This document shows, in pieces, positions 30,964 through 40,078 of a stretch of 64,000 nucleotides of DNA. Below the pieces are notes generated by a model. It was not told where the DNA came from. It ran no database searches and was given only the letters and a program-made list of their open reading frames with translations. The DNA comes from AC-32 sp038236705 (GTDB lineage: Bacteria > Actinomycetota > Thermoleophilia > Gaiellales > Gaiellaceae), in NCBI GenBank assembly GCA_038236705.1, contig JBBRZN010000001.1:1-64000 (forward strand), read 5' to 3'. Numbering within the stretch: position 1 is the stretch's first letter; each line of letters starts with the position of its first letter. The position numbers and the translations under genes were made by a program.

Positions 30964-32240
30964 CGTTGTGTGACCGAGTCGAGCAGCTCGAAAAACCCGG
31001 GGAAGCTTACAGCGACCGCTTCCGCCCCTTCGAGATGGACACCTTTGGAGGAGAGCAACCCGGCCACGGCCCCGAGGATGGCAATTCGGTGATCGCCCTG
31101 CGAGTCGACCGTCCCGCCTCTCGGCCGCGTGGGCACGCCGCGCACGCGGAAACCGTCGTCGCGCGGAGTGATGCGGACGCCCAGGCTCCGTAGCGCAGTC
31201 GTCACGGTTTCGATCCGGTCCGTTTCCTTCACGCGCAGCTCTCGTGCGCCTTCGACTCTGCTCTCCCCCCGGGCGCACGCGGCCGCGAGGGCGAACAGCG
31301 GCAACTCGTCCACGAGCCGGGGGATCTCCTCGGCACGCACGGTGGTGGCGGTCAACTCGGCCGAGCGCACCTCGACGTCGCCGACCGGCTCGCCGCCGCT
31401 GCGCTGCCGGTGGAAGGTCGTGATACGCGCGCCCATGCGTTCGAGCACCTCGAGCAGGCCGGTCCTGGTGGGGTTCAGGCCGACGCCGTGGATCGTGAGC
31501 TCGGAGCCGGGCAGCAGGGTGGCGGCGACCATGAACGGCGCCACGGCCGAGAAGTCACCGGGGACGGAGACCTCGGCCAGCCCCAGACGCTCGGCCGGCG
31601 CGACGGACACTCGCCCCGGGCGCTTCCTCACCGGCGCGCCGGCGGCGGCGAGCAGGCGCTCCGTGTGGTCGCGGGTCGGAACCGGCTCGACCACGGTCGT
31701 GCGGCCCTGCGCGTAGAGGCCGGCATGGAGGATGCAGGACTTGACCTGGGCGCTCCCGATCGGCAGCTCGTAGAGGATGCCCTGGAGCTCTCCGCCCTCG
31801 ACGACGAGCGGCGGCTTCCCGTCCGCGGTCTCGACCTTTGCCCCCATCTGCGCGAGCGGCTCAGCCACGCGATCCACGGGGCGGCGCCGGAGCGACTCGT
31901 CTCCGGTCAGCTCGAAGCGGCCCTCTTGCCCGGCGAGGATCCCGGCCAGCAGCCGCAGGGTCGTGCCCGAGTTGCCGCAGTCGATCGGCCTTGCCGGCCG
32001 GCGCAGGCCGCGCAGGCCGGCCCCCTCGACGCGGATCGTGTCCACGTCGTCCTCGTGGATGGTCACGCCGAGCGCGCGCATCGCCGCGAGCGTGGACTCC
32101 GTGTCGGCCGAGCGGCCGAAGCCCGCGATGCGCATCTCGCCCTCGCCGATCGCGCCGACGAGAACAGCCCGGTGCGAGATCGACTTGTCGCCGGGCACAG
32201 AGATGTGCCCGCGCAGCGCGGTGGCCGGCTCGATCTTCAT
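30960..32240 (-). CDS. aroA: EPSP synthase
   Basis: AroA makes 5-enolpyruvylshikimate 3-phosphate in the shikimate pathway. The 426-residue protein shows VPGDKSISHRA, DCGNSGTTLRLLAG (substrate loop), RDHTE, and RVKETDRI. The glycine loop is GNSGTTLRL rather than GNAGTAMRP, pointing to a class II-like enzyme. It overlaps tyrA and cmk by four bases. Confidence 0.95.
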   Translation of the reverse strand: MKIEPATALRGHISVPGDKSISHRAVLVGAIGEGEMRIAGFGRSADTESTLAAMRALGVTIHEDDVDTIRVEGAGLRGLRRPARPIDCGNSGTTLRLLAGILAGQEGRFELTGDESLRRRPVDRVAEPLAQMGAKVETADGKPPLVVEGGELQGILYELPIGSAQVKSCILHAGLYAQGRTTVVEPVPTRDHTERLLAAAGAPVRKRPGRVSVAPAERLGLAEVSVPGDFSAVAPFMVAATLLPGSELTIHGVGLNPTRTGLLEVLERMGARITTFHRQRSGGEPVGDVEVRSAELTATTVRAEEIPRLVDELPLFALAAACARGESRVEGARELRVKETDRIETVTTALRSLGVRITPRDDGFRVRGVPTRPRGGTVDSQGDHRIAILGAVAGLLSSKGVHLEGAEAVAVSFPGFFELLDSVTQR

Positions 32241-33340
32241 TCGGCCAGCACCGGCGAGACCACGACGCCGTAGCCCTGCGACTCGAGGAGCGTCGCCGCC
32301 CGTCGCGCCTCGTGCTCGCCCGTGACGAGGAGCGTGAGCGTGCCGCCGCGGTCCGGCGAGACGTGGTGCAGCTCGAAGTCCTCGATGTTGATCCGCTCCG
32401 CGCCGAGCGCCTGCGTGATCCCCGCGAGCACGCCGGGGCGGTCGGGCACGTGGACGCGGAGCTGCTGCAGCTCGCCCGGATCAGGGAACGCGTCGGCGAG
32501 CATGCGGCGCCGGTTGCCGGCGGCCTCGCCGATCCAGCGGGCGAGGAAGCCGGCGTCCCCTGCCTCGAGCGCGGCCTCGAGACGCTCCACGCGCCGGCGG
32601 TGCTCGGCCAGCGATTCCCGCAGCAGGGCGGCGTTCTCGACGAAGATGTCCACCCAGATCCGCGGGTTGGCGCCGGCGACGCGTGTCATGTCGCGGAGTG
32701 AGCCCCCGGCCGCGGCGAGCGGCTCGTGGCCCTCGACGCGGGTCGCGCCGGCCTGGTTCACAAGCAGGTTCGCCAGCGCATGCGGGAGATGGCTCGTGAG
32801 CCCGACCAGCCGGTCGTGGGCCTGCGGGTCGACAGCGACCGGCGTCGCACCGAGCGCGGAGACGAAGCCGTGGACGAGCCGGTAGCGCGCGGGGTCGGTT
32901 TGGGCAAGCGGCGTCAGGAACCAGGTCGCTCCGTCGAAGAGCTCCGCGCTGGCGTGCTCGGCGCCGCGCGCCTCGGAGCCGGAGACCGGGTGGCCGCCGA
33001 CGAATCGCGGTGACCCGCCGGCCGCTTCGCAGGCGCCGCCCTTGGTGGAGCCGACGTCGGTGACAGTCGTTTCGTCGCCGCTTGCCTCGAGCGCGGCCCG
33101 CACCTGCGCGGCGACCTGCGCGACCGGAGCCGCCACGACCACGAGCCCGGCTCCGGCGACCGCCGCGCCGAGCGAAGCGGCCGACTCGTCGACGGCGCCC
33201 CGCTTGCCGGCCGCCTCGAGGGCGGCGGGATCGGGGTCGAAGCCGGCGACCAGCTCGGCGGCGCCGGCGCGCTTCGCGGCGAGGGCAACCGACGCGCCGA
33301 TCAGGCCCGTGCCGATCACCGCCAGGCGCCGCACCTCCAC
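32237..33340 (-). CDS. tyrA: Prephenate dehydrogenase with C-terminal ACT domain
   Basis: TyrA oxidises and decarboxylates prephenate for tyrosine. The 367-residue protein has the NAD fold VIGTGLIGASVALAAKRAG, GGHPVSGSEARGAEHA, and LTSHLPHALA with the catalytic His. From about residue 290 an ACT domain (LRVHVPDRPGVLAGITQALG) suggests tyrosine feedback. It sits after the DAHP synthase, separated by 180 bp. Confidence 0.93.
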   Translation of the reverse strand: MEVRRLAVIGTGLIGASVALAAKRAGAAELVAGFDPDPAALEAAGKRGAVDESAASLGAAVAGAGLVVVAAPVAQVAAQVRAALEASGDETTVTDVGSTKGGACEAAGGSPRFVGGHPVSGSEARGAEHASAELFDGATWFLTPLAQTDPARYRLVHGFVSALGATPVAVDPQAHDRLVGLTSHLPHALANLLVNQAGATRVEGHEPLAAAGGSLRDMTRVAGANPRIWVDIFVENAALLRESLAEHRRRVERLEAALEAGDAGFLARWIGEAAGNRRRMLADAFPDPGELQQLRVHVPDRPGVLAGITQALGAERINIEDFELHHVSPDRGGTLTLLVTGEHEARRAATLLESQGYGVVVSPVLAE

Positions 33341-33396
33341 GAGCCCCAGGCTATCCGGGGCCGGGGCGCGCCCAGGCGGGTCCCATCCCTAACCCC

Positions 33397-33448
33397 CACC
33401 CACCCGGGGGTACATCGAGGGTAGTGGCCGTTGTGTCACGGGTGGGTG
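33397..33448. promoter_or_regulatory. 10-bp inverted repeat upstream of tyrA
   Basis: CACCCACCCG (33397-33406) and CGGGTGGGTG (33439-33448) are exact inverted repeats 32 bp apart in the 180-bp gap between the DAHP synthase and tyrA. It could be a long leader hairpin or paired protein sites. I could not find a leader peptide or riboswitch. Confidence 0.4.
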
Positions 33449-33520
33449 ACGCGGGTGTGCCGAGTTCGGGCCGGTTCGTCCAAAGCCACGCCCGGCGGAA
33501 CGGGCGGCGGGGCCGGGGGC

Positions 33521-34534
33521 TCAGCCGATCGTCTTGCCGAGCAGCTCGACGATCTCACGCACCTCGCGCGCGAACTCGCCGAACTCCGCGGTCGGGATCT
33601 GCTGGGGCCCGTCGCAGAGCGCCTCCTCGGGCGAGGGGTGCGACTCCACGATGATCCCGTCCGCTCCGACCGCCGCGGCCGCCCGGGCCAACGGCAGCAC
33701 CAGGTCGCGCCGCCCGGCGGCGTGCGAGGGATCGACGATCACCGGCAGGTGCGTCTCGCGCTTCAGCACCGCGACCGAGCCGAGGTCGAGCGTATAGCGC
33801 GTCGTCTGCTCGAAGGTCTTGATCCCGCGCTCGCAGAGGATGATCCGCTCGTTGCCCTCGCGCGCCACGTACTCGGCGGCCATCAGCAGCTCCTCCACCG
33901 AGGCCGCGGGCCCGCGCTTCAGCAGCACGGGTTTGTCCGCCCGCCCCACCTCGGCGAGCAGCATGAAGTTCTGCATGTTGCGCGCCCCGATCTGGATCAC
34001 GTCAGCCGCGCCTAGCACCGCCTCGACGTGCCGGGGGTCCATCAGCTCCGTCACCACCGGCAGGCCCGTCTCCTCGCTCGCCTCCCGCAGGATCGTCAGC
34101 GCCTCGTCGCCGAGCCCCTGAAAGGTGTACGGCGAGGTGCGCGGCTTGAACGCACCCCCGCGCAGCATCGTCGCGCCCGCCTCCGCGACCGCGCGCGCCG
34201 TTTCCATCGTCTGATCGCGATACTCGACCGTGCAGGGCCCGGCGATCAGTCCGAAGAACCCGTCGCCGATCCGCCTCCCGTCCACCTCGATCACGGTCGG
34301 ATCGGGCGAAACCTCGCGCGAGACGAGCTTGTAGGGCTTGAGGATCGGCAGCACCTGCTCGACCCCGGGGTAGCCCTCGAGCGGCAGCGTCGCCAGCAGC
34401 TCGCGCTCGCCGATCGCGCCGATCACCGTCGACTCGCGCCCGTGCGTCACGCGCGCGTCCACCCCGGCCTCGTGCAGCCGCGCGAGTACGTGCTCGGTCT
34501 GGTCCGCGGTCGCGCCGGCCGTCATCACGATCAT
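33521..34534 (-). CDS. aroF: DAHP synthase, type I beta with N-terminal ferredoxin-like domain
   Basis: This enzyme joins phosphoenolpyruvate and erythrose 4-phosphate, the entry to aromatic synthesis. The first ~65 residues, MIVMTAGATADQ to EQVLPI, match the regulatory ferredoxin-like domain of Thermotoga-type enzymes. The catalytic part shows GPCTVE, GGAFKPRTSPYTFQGLG, LLKRGPAAS and VDPSHAAGRRDLV. The 337-residue length fits a start at 34534; a longer frame exists but fits the family worse. Confidence 0.94.
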   Translation of the reverse strand: MIVMTAGATADQTEHVLARLHEAGVDARVTHGRESTVIGAIGERELLATLPLEGYPGVEQVLPILKPYKLVSREVSPDPTVIEVDGRRIGDGFFGLIAGPCTVEYRDQTMETARAVAEAGATMLRGGAFKPRTSPYTFQGLGDEALTILREASEETGLPVVTELMDPRHVEAVLGAADVIQIGARNMQNFMLLAEVGRADKPVLLKRGPAASVEELLMAAEYVAREGNERIILCERGIKTFEQTTRYTLDLGSVAVLKRETHLPVIVDPSHAAGRRDLVLPLARAAAAVGADGIIVESHPSPEEALCDGPQQIPTAEFGEFAREVREIVELLGKTIG

Positions 34535-34598
34535 CAGCTCGGGAGATCCGTTCGTAGCCACGGGCTCGCTGAGTCTAGTTGCGATACTTGGGCCCGAA

Positions 34599-35585
34599 AT
34601 GGCGCGCATCTTCTCCGGCATCCAGCCCACAGGGGCCAAGCACTTCGGCAACTACAGCGGCGGCTTTCGTCAGTACGCCGCGACCCAGGAACAGGGCGAG
34701 GCCTTCATCTGCGTCGTCGACCTGCACTCGATCACCGTCGCCTACGAACCGGCGGAGCTCCGCGAGACGACGCTCGATCTCGCGGCGATGCTCTTCGCGA
34801 CCGGCCTCGACCCGGAGCGCTCGACCGTCTTCCTCCAGAGCCACGTGCCGGCGCACCCGGAGGCGGCGTGGCTGCTGTCGGGCGTCGCCACCTTCGGCGA
34901 GCTGCGCCGCATGACGCAGTTCAAGGAGAAGGGCGAGCAGCAGGAGTCGGTCACGGCCGGCCTCTTCACCTACCCCGTCCTGATGGCCGGCGACATCCTG
35001 ATCTACCAGACCGACCTCGTCCCGATCGGCGACGACCAGCGCCAGCACCTCGAGCTCGCCCGCGATGTCGCCGAGCGGTTCAACGCGCGCTTCGGCGAGA
35101 CGTTCAAGCTCCCTGAGGGGATCTACCCCGAGGTCGGCGCGCGGATCATGGATCTGCAGGAGCCGCAGAAGAAGATGTCCACGACCGGCGGCACGGCGCA
35201 GGGCACGGTGGGCCTGCTCGACCCGCCGGAGCTCCTGCGCAAGAAGTTCAAGAGCGCCGTCACGGACTCGGGCGCCGAGGTCCGCCACTCCCGCGAGGAG
35301 AAACCCGGGATCTCGAACCTGATCGAGATCATGTCCGTCGCGACCGGCGAGGCGATCACCGAGATCGAGGCCCGCTACGACGGCCAGGGCTACGGCCCGT
35401 TCAAGGAGGAGGTCGCCGAGGCTGTCGTCGCCGTGCTCGGCCCGATCCAGCAGCGCTACCAGGAGCTCCGCGCCGACGAGGGCGAGCTCCGCTCCCTGCT
35501 CGCGCGCGGCGCCGAGAAGGCGCGGGCCACCTCCGCCCCCACGCTCGAACAGATGTACGAGCTCATGGGCTTCGCTCGCCCCTAA
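34599..35585 (+). CDS. trpS: Tryptophanyl-tRNA synthetase
   Basis: TrpS charges tRNA-Trp. The 328-residue class I protein has SGIQPTGAKHFGNY (HIGH region), GDDQRQHLELARDV and the KMSKS-equivalent KKMSTTGG. It is divergent from the DAHP synthase gene with only 64 bp between, so promoters may overlap. I see no T-box in that gap. Confidence 0.96.
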   Translation: MARIFSGIQPTGAKHFGNYSGGFRQYAATQEQGEAFICVVDLHSITVAYEPAELRETTLDLAAMLFATGLDPERSTVFLQSHVPAHPEAAWLLSGVATFGELRRMTQFKEKGEQQESVTAGLFTYPVLMAGDILIYQTDLVPIGDDQRQHLELARDVAERFNARFGETFKLPEGIYPEVGARIMDLQEPQKKMSTTGGTAQGTVGLLDPPELLRKKFKSAVTDSGAEVRHSREEKPGISNLIEIMSVATGEAITEIEARYDGQGYGPFKEEVAEAVVAVLGPIQQRYQELRADEGELRSLLARGAEKARATSAPTLEQMYELMGFARP

Positions 35586-35598
35586 TACCCTCGCCCCC

Positions 35599-35618
35599 GC
35601 TCGCGTAGAAACGCGAGC
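35599..35618 (+). terminator. Hairpin downstream of trpS
   Basis: GCTCGCGT and ACGCGAGC form an eight-base stem with an AGAA loop, 14 bases after the stop. There is no U-run. Confidence 0.6.
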
Positions 35619-35719
35619 TATACAGCGAAGCCCCCTACTGGCCCGGCCGCGAGCGCCTGGCCCGCTCGGGCTCGTATTGCTTTATATTTCCGCCCGACCA
35701 CACCCACAAGGGAGATCTC

Positions 35720-37954
35720 ATGAAGGGGAGAGTGAGGATCGGCGCGCTCGCGCTAGCCGTCCTCGTTGTGGCTGGCTTCGCCGCTGCGACGAATACGAAT
35801 ACGTCGAGCGCAAAGCATGCAGTAGGTGCTCCGCCGGCCGGCGGCTGCCAGCTGAACTCGCCGACGGGACAAGTCAAGCACGTCGTCTACCTGATGTTCG
35901 ACAACGTCCATTTCCTGCGCGACAACCCGAACGTCCCCTCGGACGTGGAGCAGATGCCGCACCTGCTCAATTTCATCCGCAGCAACGGCACGATGATGAC
36001 GAACGACCACACGGTCCTGATTTCGCACACGGCAAACGGAATCCTGACCAACCTGACCGGGATGTATTCGGACCGGCACGGGCAGGCGGTCTCGAACTCG
36101 TACCGCTACTTCAAGTCCGACGGTTCGACAGCCTCGTCATCGTCGTTCAAGTACTGGACCGACCTGACGGACGACGTCAATACGCCGCCCGCCGATGCGA
36201 ACTACAACATGGTGAACGGCGACAGCGGCACGCCGAAGAACGCACCCGCTCCCTGGGTGCCGTACACGCGTGCCGGTTGCGACTTCGGCGCGACGGCGCT
36301 CGCGAACGTCGTCCTCGAGAACACCGGCATCGGTCCTGCCGGCGACATGACGAAGGTCTTCGGCACCGGGTCGCCAGAGTGGCTCGAGGCCCAGACGTCG
36401 AACGCCGCTCCGTCCGGGACCGCGCTGCGAACCCTCGCCCAGACGGACTTTGTCGGGATGGCCATTCACTGCGCGAAGACGCCCTCCAGCATCTGCGCCA
36501 GCGACTCGCACGCTCGAGCGGATCTCCTACCTGACGAGCCGGGCGGCTACGACGGCTTCGAGGGGCTATTCGGGGCCAAGTACGTGAATCCGGCGATCAA
36601 CAGCGGCAGCGCCGTTGTGAACAAACTGGACGGCGGGCCGATCACCGACCAGTTTGGCCAGCCGGGTTTTCCGGGGTTCGACGGGCTGTTCGCGACCACG
36701 ACCCTCTCCTACGTCGCGCAAATGCAAGAGGCCGGGATCCCGGTCACGTTCGGCTACATCTCGGACGCACACGATCAGCACGGCGTCGCTGGGGAGATCC
36801 ACGCGACGCGGGGGCCGGGCGAAGCCGACTACGTTCAGCAACTACGGGACTACGACGTGGCCTTCGGGCAGTTCTTCGACCGCCTCGCAGCCGACGGGAT
36901 CAACCAGAGCAACACGCTCTTCGTCTTCACGAACGAGGAGGGCGACCACTTCGCCGGTTCGCCGCCGGCGAACCCAGGTTGTGACGGCGTGAACACCCCG
37001 TGCACGTATCCCCTCACGCCGGCGGGCAACCGGTTTATCGGTGAGATCAACGGGAACCTGGCCGGCCTGCTGGCCACGCAGCGGGGGATCACGACGCCGT
37101 TCACGGTTCACTCGGACATGGCGCCGACGATCTACCTCACCGGCAATCCAGCGCGGGCGGCTGCCGTCACGCGCGACTTCGGCCGTGCGGTCGGGGCGCT
37201 CACGGCGGTCAATCCCTATACGGGCAACACCGATCACATCACCGCCGCCCTTGCTGACCCGGTCGGGATGAAGGCGCTCCACATGATCACCGCCGACCCG
37301 CAACGGACGCCGACGTTGACGATGTTCGCGTTACCCGACTACTTCCTGTTCGCGGGCGCACCGAACTGCGCTTCTCCTTGCATCAGGGTGCCGACAACGC
37401 CGCCCACAAGCACGTTCGCCTGGAACCACGGCGGCATACAGCCCGAGATCGCGACGACGTGGCTCGGGATGGTAGGGCCCGGCGTGCGGCACAACGGCGA
37501 CGACGACACCTGGGCCGATCACACGGACGTCAGGCCGACAATGCTCGGCCTGGTCGGCCTGAACGACACGTACGTCCATGACGGCCGTGTCCTCATCGAT
37601 CAACTCCACGCCTGGGCGGTGCCGCAGACCTTGCGCGCGCATCGCGAGACCCTGCGGCGGCTCGGCGCGGTGTACAAGCAGCTGAACGCGCCGTTTGGCG
37701 CCTTTGGCATGCACACCCTCGCCGCCTCGACGAAGGCGATCGAGAGCGGCAGCTCGGCTGAGGACAGCAGCTACACGTCGTTGGAGGGGCAAATCGCTGC
37801 CCTGACGACCCAGCGCGACGCGCTGGCATCGCAGATCCGAGCGGCGCTCAACGCGGCGGCCTCCGGCGAGGCTGCGATCAACGAGCAGCAGGCCAAGCAC
37901 TGGATCAGCCAGGCTAAGGCTCTGCTCGACGCTGCGGCAGTGTTGGGTTCCTGA
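35720..37954 (+). CDS. Secreted alkaline-phosphatase-superfamily-like protein
   Basis: The 744-residue protein has a signal peptide (RIGALALAVLVVAGFAAA). HVVYLMFDNVHFLRDN, VLISHTANGILTNLTGMYSDRHG, ADYVQQLRDYDVAFGQFFDRL and NTLFVFTNEEGDHFAG follow the order of phosphodiesterase/sulfatase proteins, with AWNHGGIQPEIATTWLGMVGPGV near the end. The usual metal pair D-H appears as EEGDHF and the first metal D as DN, so activity is uncertain. A helical tail closes the protein. Its third codon positions look less GC-biased than its neighbours', suggesting transfer. A good site, AAGGGAG, precedes the ATG. Confidence 0.7.
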   Translation: MKGRVRIGALALAVLVVAGFAAATNTNTSSAKHAVGAPPAGGCQLNSPTGQVKHVVYLMFDNVHFLRDNPNVPSDVEQMPHLLNFIRSNGTMMTNDHTVLISHTANGILTNLTGMYSDRHGQAVSNSYRYFKSDGSTASSSSFKYWTDLTDDVNTPPADANYNMVNGDSGTPKNAPAPWVPYTRAGCDFGATALANVVLENTGIGPAGDMTKVFGTGSPEWLEAQTSNAAPSGTALRTLAQTDFVGMAIHCAKTPSSICASDSHARADLLPDEPGGYDGFEGLFGAKYVNPAINSGSAVVNKLDGGPITDQFGQPGFPGFDGLFATTTLSYVAQMQEAGIPVTFGYISDAHDQHGVAGEIHATRGPGEADYVQQLRDYDVAFGQFFDRLAADGINQSNTLFVFTNEEGDHFAGSPPANPGCDGVNTPCTYPLTPAGNRFIGEINGNLAGLLATQRGITTPFTVHSDMAPTIYLTGNPARAAAVTRDFGRAVGALTAVNPYTGNTDHITAALADPVGMKALHMITADPQRTPTLTMFALPDYFLFAGAPNCASPCIRVPTTPPTSTFAWNHGGIQPEIATTWLGMVGPGVRHNGDDDTWADHTDVRPTMLGLVGLNDTYVHDGRVLIDQLHAWAVPQTLRAHRETLRRLGAVYKQLNAPFGAFGMHTLAASTKAIESGSSAEDSSYTSLEGQIAALTTQRDALASQIRAALNAAASGEAAINEQQAKHWISQAKALLDAAAVLGS

Positions 37955-38624
37955 GCTGCACCACCTCGGAGGGCTCGAGCTCGCGCCACGCGCCGGGCTC
38001 GAGCCCCTCGAGCGTCAAGCCCGCGTAGCGGCTCCGGTGGAGGCGTGTGACCGGGTAGCCGACGGCGGCGAGCATCCGCTTGACCTGGTGCTTGCGGCCC
38101 TCGTGCAGCGAGAGCTCGACGTGGCTCGGACCGAGGCGGCGGGCCTGCGCGGGCGCGGTCGCGCCGTCATCGAGCTCGATCCCGCTGCGCAGCCGTTTGA
38201 GCGCCTCTTCGGAGGGCTCGCCCTCGACCTCAGCCTGGTAGACCTTCTCGACCTCGTAGCGCGGGTGAGCCAGCCTGTGCGCGAGTTCGCCGTCGTTCGT
38301 CAGCAGGAGCGCGCCGGTGGTGTCGGCATCCAGCCGGCCGACCGGGACAACCCGCGACGGGTGCTCGACCAGGTCGACGACGGTGCGGCGGCTCTGGGGG
38401 TCACGCGCTGTCGTGACAACGCCTGCCGGCTTGTGTAGGAGAACGTACGCGAGCGGCTGCAGCTCGACCGGCCGACCGTCGACTTCTACCCGGTCGCGCG
38501 ACTCGACGAAGGTGTTCAGCTGCCCGGCCTGCCCGTTGACGGCGACGCGTCCGGCCTTGATCAGGTCGTCGGCCCCTCGACGGGAGGCGACCCCGGCGCG
38601 AGCGAGGTAAGCGTTCAGGCGCAT
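37914..38624 (-). CDS. rluB: 23S rRNA pseudouridine synthase (RluB/RsuA family)
   Basis: The 236-residue protein has an N-terminal S4 RNA-binding domain (MRLNAYLARAGVASRRGADDLI) and the catalytic motif VGRLDADTTGALLLTNDG with the essential Asp. LHEGRKHQVKRML is typical of the B/E/F/RsuA subfamily. The start was set at the S4 domain. Its 3' end overlaps the convergent phosphatase-like gene by 41 bp. It follows scpB, as in many Gram-positive genomes. Confidence 0.93.
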   Translation of the reverse strand: MRLNAYLARAGVASRRGADDLIKAGRVAVNGQAGQLNTFVESRDRVEVDGRPVELQPLAYVLLHKPAGVVTTARDPQSRRTVVDLVEHPSRVVPVGRLDADTTGALLLTNDGELAHRLAHPRYEVEKVYQAEVEGEPSEEALKRLRSGIELDDGATAPAQARRLGPSHVELSLHEGRKHQVKRMLAAVGYPVTRLHRSRYAGLTLEGLEPGAWRELEPSEVVQLRNPTLPQRRAEP

Positions 38625-38642
38625 CGGAGGATTATCGGCCCA

Positions 38643-38714
38643 CCAGGGACAGACCCTGGGTGTGTCCCTGGGTGTGTCCCGGGGTGTGTCCCGGGGTGTG
38701 TCCCTGGGTGTGTC
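38643..38714. repeat. 12-bp tandem repeat, five units, between scpB and rluB
   Basis: Five units of CC(T/C)GGGTGTGTC-like sequence fill 38655-38714, next to the palindrome CCAGGGACAGACCCTGG (38643-38659). Units two apart differ only at the T/G position. The motif resembles the GGGGTCAGACCCC palindromes of D1 and may be its expanded relative. Confidence 0.8.
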
Positions 38715-38728
38715 CCCGTTTGTTCTTT

Positions 38729-39331
38729 TTAGGCGGGGCGGCGCTCGGCGACCGACTCGAGGCGCGTGCGAATCTCGTCGGTGCTCTCGCCCAGGTCGTC
38801 CAGGCGCGGCAGTTCGGAGAGCGACTCGAGCCCGAAGACGCGTTCGAATAGCGGCGTGGCCCGGTAGCGCACCGCGCCGCCCACGCCGTCCTCTCGACCG
38901 GCCTCGGCGATCAGCCCGCGCTCCACGAGCCCGGCGACCACCGAGTCGGCGGCCACGCCGCGGATCCGCGCGATCTCGGGACGGCTCACCGGCCCGAGGT
39001 AGGCGACGATCGCCAACGTCTCGAGGCCCGCCGCCGAGAGCCCCCGCTCGACCGGCCGCTCGAACAGCCGCCCGCACGCCTCGGCCGCCTCGCGCGACGC
39101 GCGAAACGCCCAGCCGCCGGCCACCTGCTCCAGCACGATCCCGCTGCGGCCCTCGGCGAACCGTTCCGCCAGCAGCCGCAGAGCCGTCTCGATCCGCTCG
39201 ACGTCGTCGTCGGCCGCGACCGCCAGGTCTTCGACCGACAGCGGCTGCGAGGCAACCACGAGCAGCGCCTCGAGCGTCAGCGCGAGCCGGTCGACCGGGC
39301 TCGCGGTGATCAGGCGGAGCGGGCGATCCAT
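38729..39331 (-). CDS. scpB: Segregation and condensation protein B
   Basis: ScpB is the winged-helix dimer that binds ScpA in the SMC complex. The 200-residue protein shows LALTLEALLVVASQPLSVEDLA, LSAAGLETLAIVAYLGPVSRPEIARIRGV and RYRATPLFERVFGLESLSELPRL, the family pattern. The ATG at 39331 lies inside the scpA end, a 22-bp overlap. Confidence 0.93.
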   Translation of the reverse strand: MDRPLRLITASPVDRLALTLEALLVVASQPLSVEDLAVAADDDVERIETALRLLAERFAEGRSGIVLEQVAGGWAFRASREAAEACGRLFERPVERGLSAAGLETLAIVAYLGPVSRPEIARIRGVAADSVVAGLVERGLIAEAGREDGVGGAVRYRATPLFERVFGLESLSELPRLDDLGESTDEIRTRLESVAERRPA

Positions 39332-40068
39332 TCCTGACTCCTCTCCTCGACGGCCTCGGCCCGCTGCACGCGGATCGGGGCAAAGGGCGCCACCTGCTCC
39401 AGCGAGACCTCGCCCGAGCGGCGCAGCTCCAGCAACGCCAGGAACGCAACGGCCTGCTCGATGCGCGAGAGCCCGGCCAGCTCGGCGTCGAGATCGAAGC
39501 GCCGCCGCCTCCTCAGCACCGCGCGGAAGCGATCCAGGAACTGCGAGACCGGCGGGAAGCGCAGTTCGAGGTGCGCCAAGGAGACCGACGGCGGCTCGGC
39601 CGCGAGCAACCGCATCGCGACCGCCAAAGACTCCGGCTCCTGCGGGGCCAGCCGTCGCTGCATGCGCGGGGCCAGCGGCGCGGGCCCGAGCCGGAAGAAG
39701 CGGTCGCCCTCCGCCTCCAGCCGCTCCGCGAGCCAGGCCGCAGCCTCCTTGGCGCGCCGGTACTCCGCCAGCCGCCGGGCCAGCTCTTCCGCCGCCTCCT
39801 CGGGCTCGAGCTCCGAGAGCTCGGCATCCTCGTCCGGGAAGAGCCCGCGCGCCTTCAGCTCCAGCAGCGCCGCGACGAGCACGAGGAACTCGCCGCACGC
39901 CTCGAGATCCAGCTCGCCACGCTCGGCGAGCCGCTCGCAGAAGGCGACGACGATCCCCGCCACGTCCACCTCGGCCAGGTCGAGCTCCTCCTTCAGCACC
40001 AGCGTCAGGAGCAGGTCGAACGGGCCCTCGAAGGCGTCGAGGTCCAGCTCGAGCTCACGCACGATCAC
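39310..40068 (-). CDS. scpA: Segregation and condensation protein A (kleisin)
   Basis: ScpA bridges the SMC heads. The 252-residue protein begins with the family motif FEGPFDLLLTLVLKEELDLAEV, has the helical FLVLVAALLELKARGLFP, a charged linker, and a C-terminal winged helix with VAFLALLELRRSGEVSLEQ. The start is a GTG. It is in an operon with lgt, scpB and rluB. Confidence 0.93.
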   Translation of the reverse strand: MIVRELELDLDAFEGPFDLLLTLVLKEELDLAEVDVAGIVVAFCERLAERGELDLEACGEFLVLVAALLELKARGLFPDEDAELSELEPEEAAEELARRLAEYRRAKEAAAWLAERLEAEGDRFFRLGPAPLAPRMQRRLAPQEPESLAVAMRLLAAEPPSVSLAHLELRFPPVSQFLDRFRAVLRRRRRFDLDAELAGLSRIEQAVAFLALLELRRSGEVSLEQVAPFAPIRVQRAEAVEERSQEWIARSA

Positions 40069-40078
40069 AGGCCTGAAC

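Noticed and set aside
34535..34598. T-box leader before trpS
   Set aside because: The gap is only 64 bp and lacks a T-box or a specifier loop.
37914..38660. rluB extended upstream through the tandem repeat
   Set aside because: The extension is DTPR repeats from the 12-bp repeat; the S4 domain starts at 38624.
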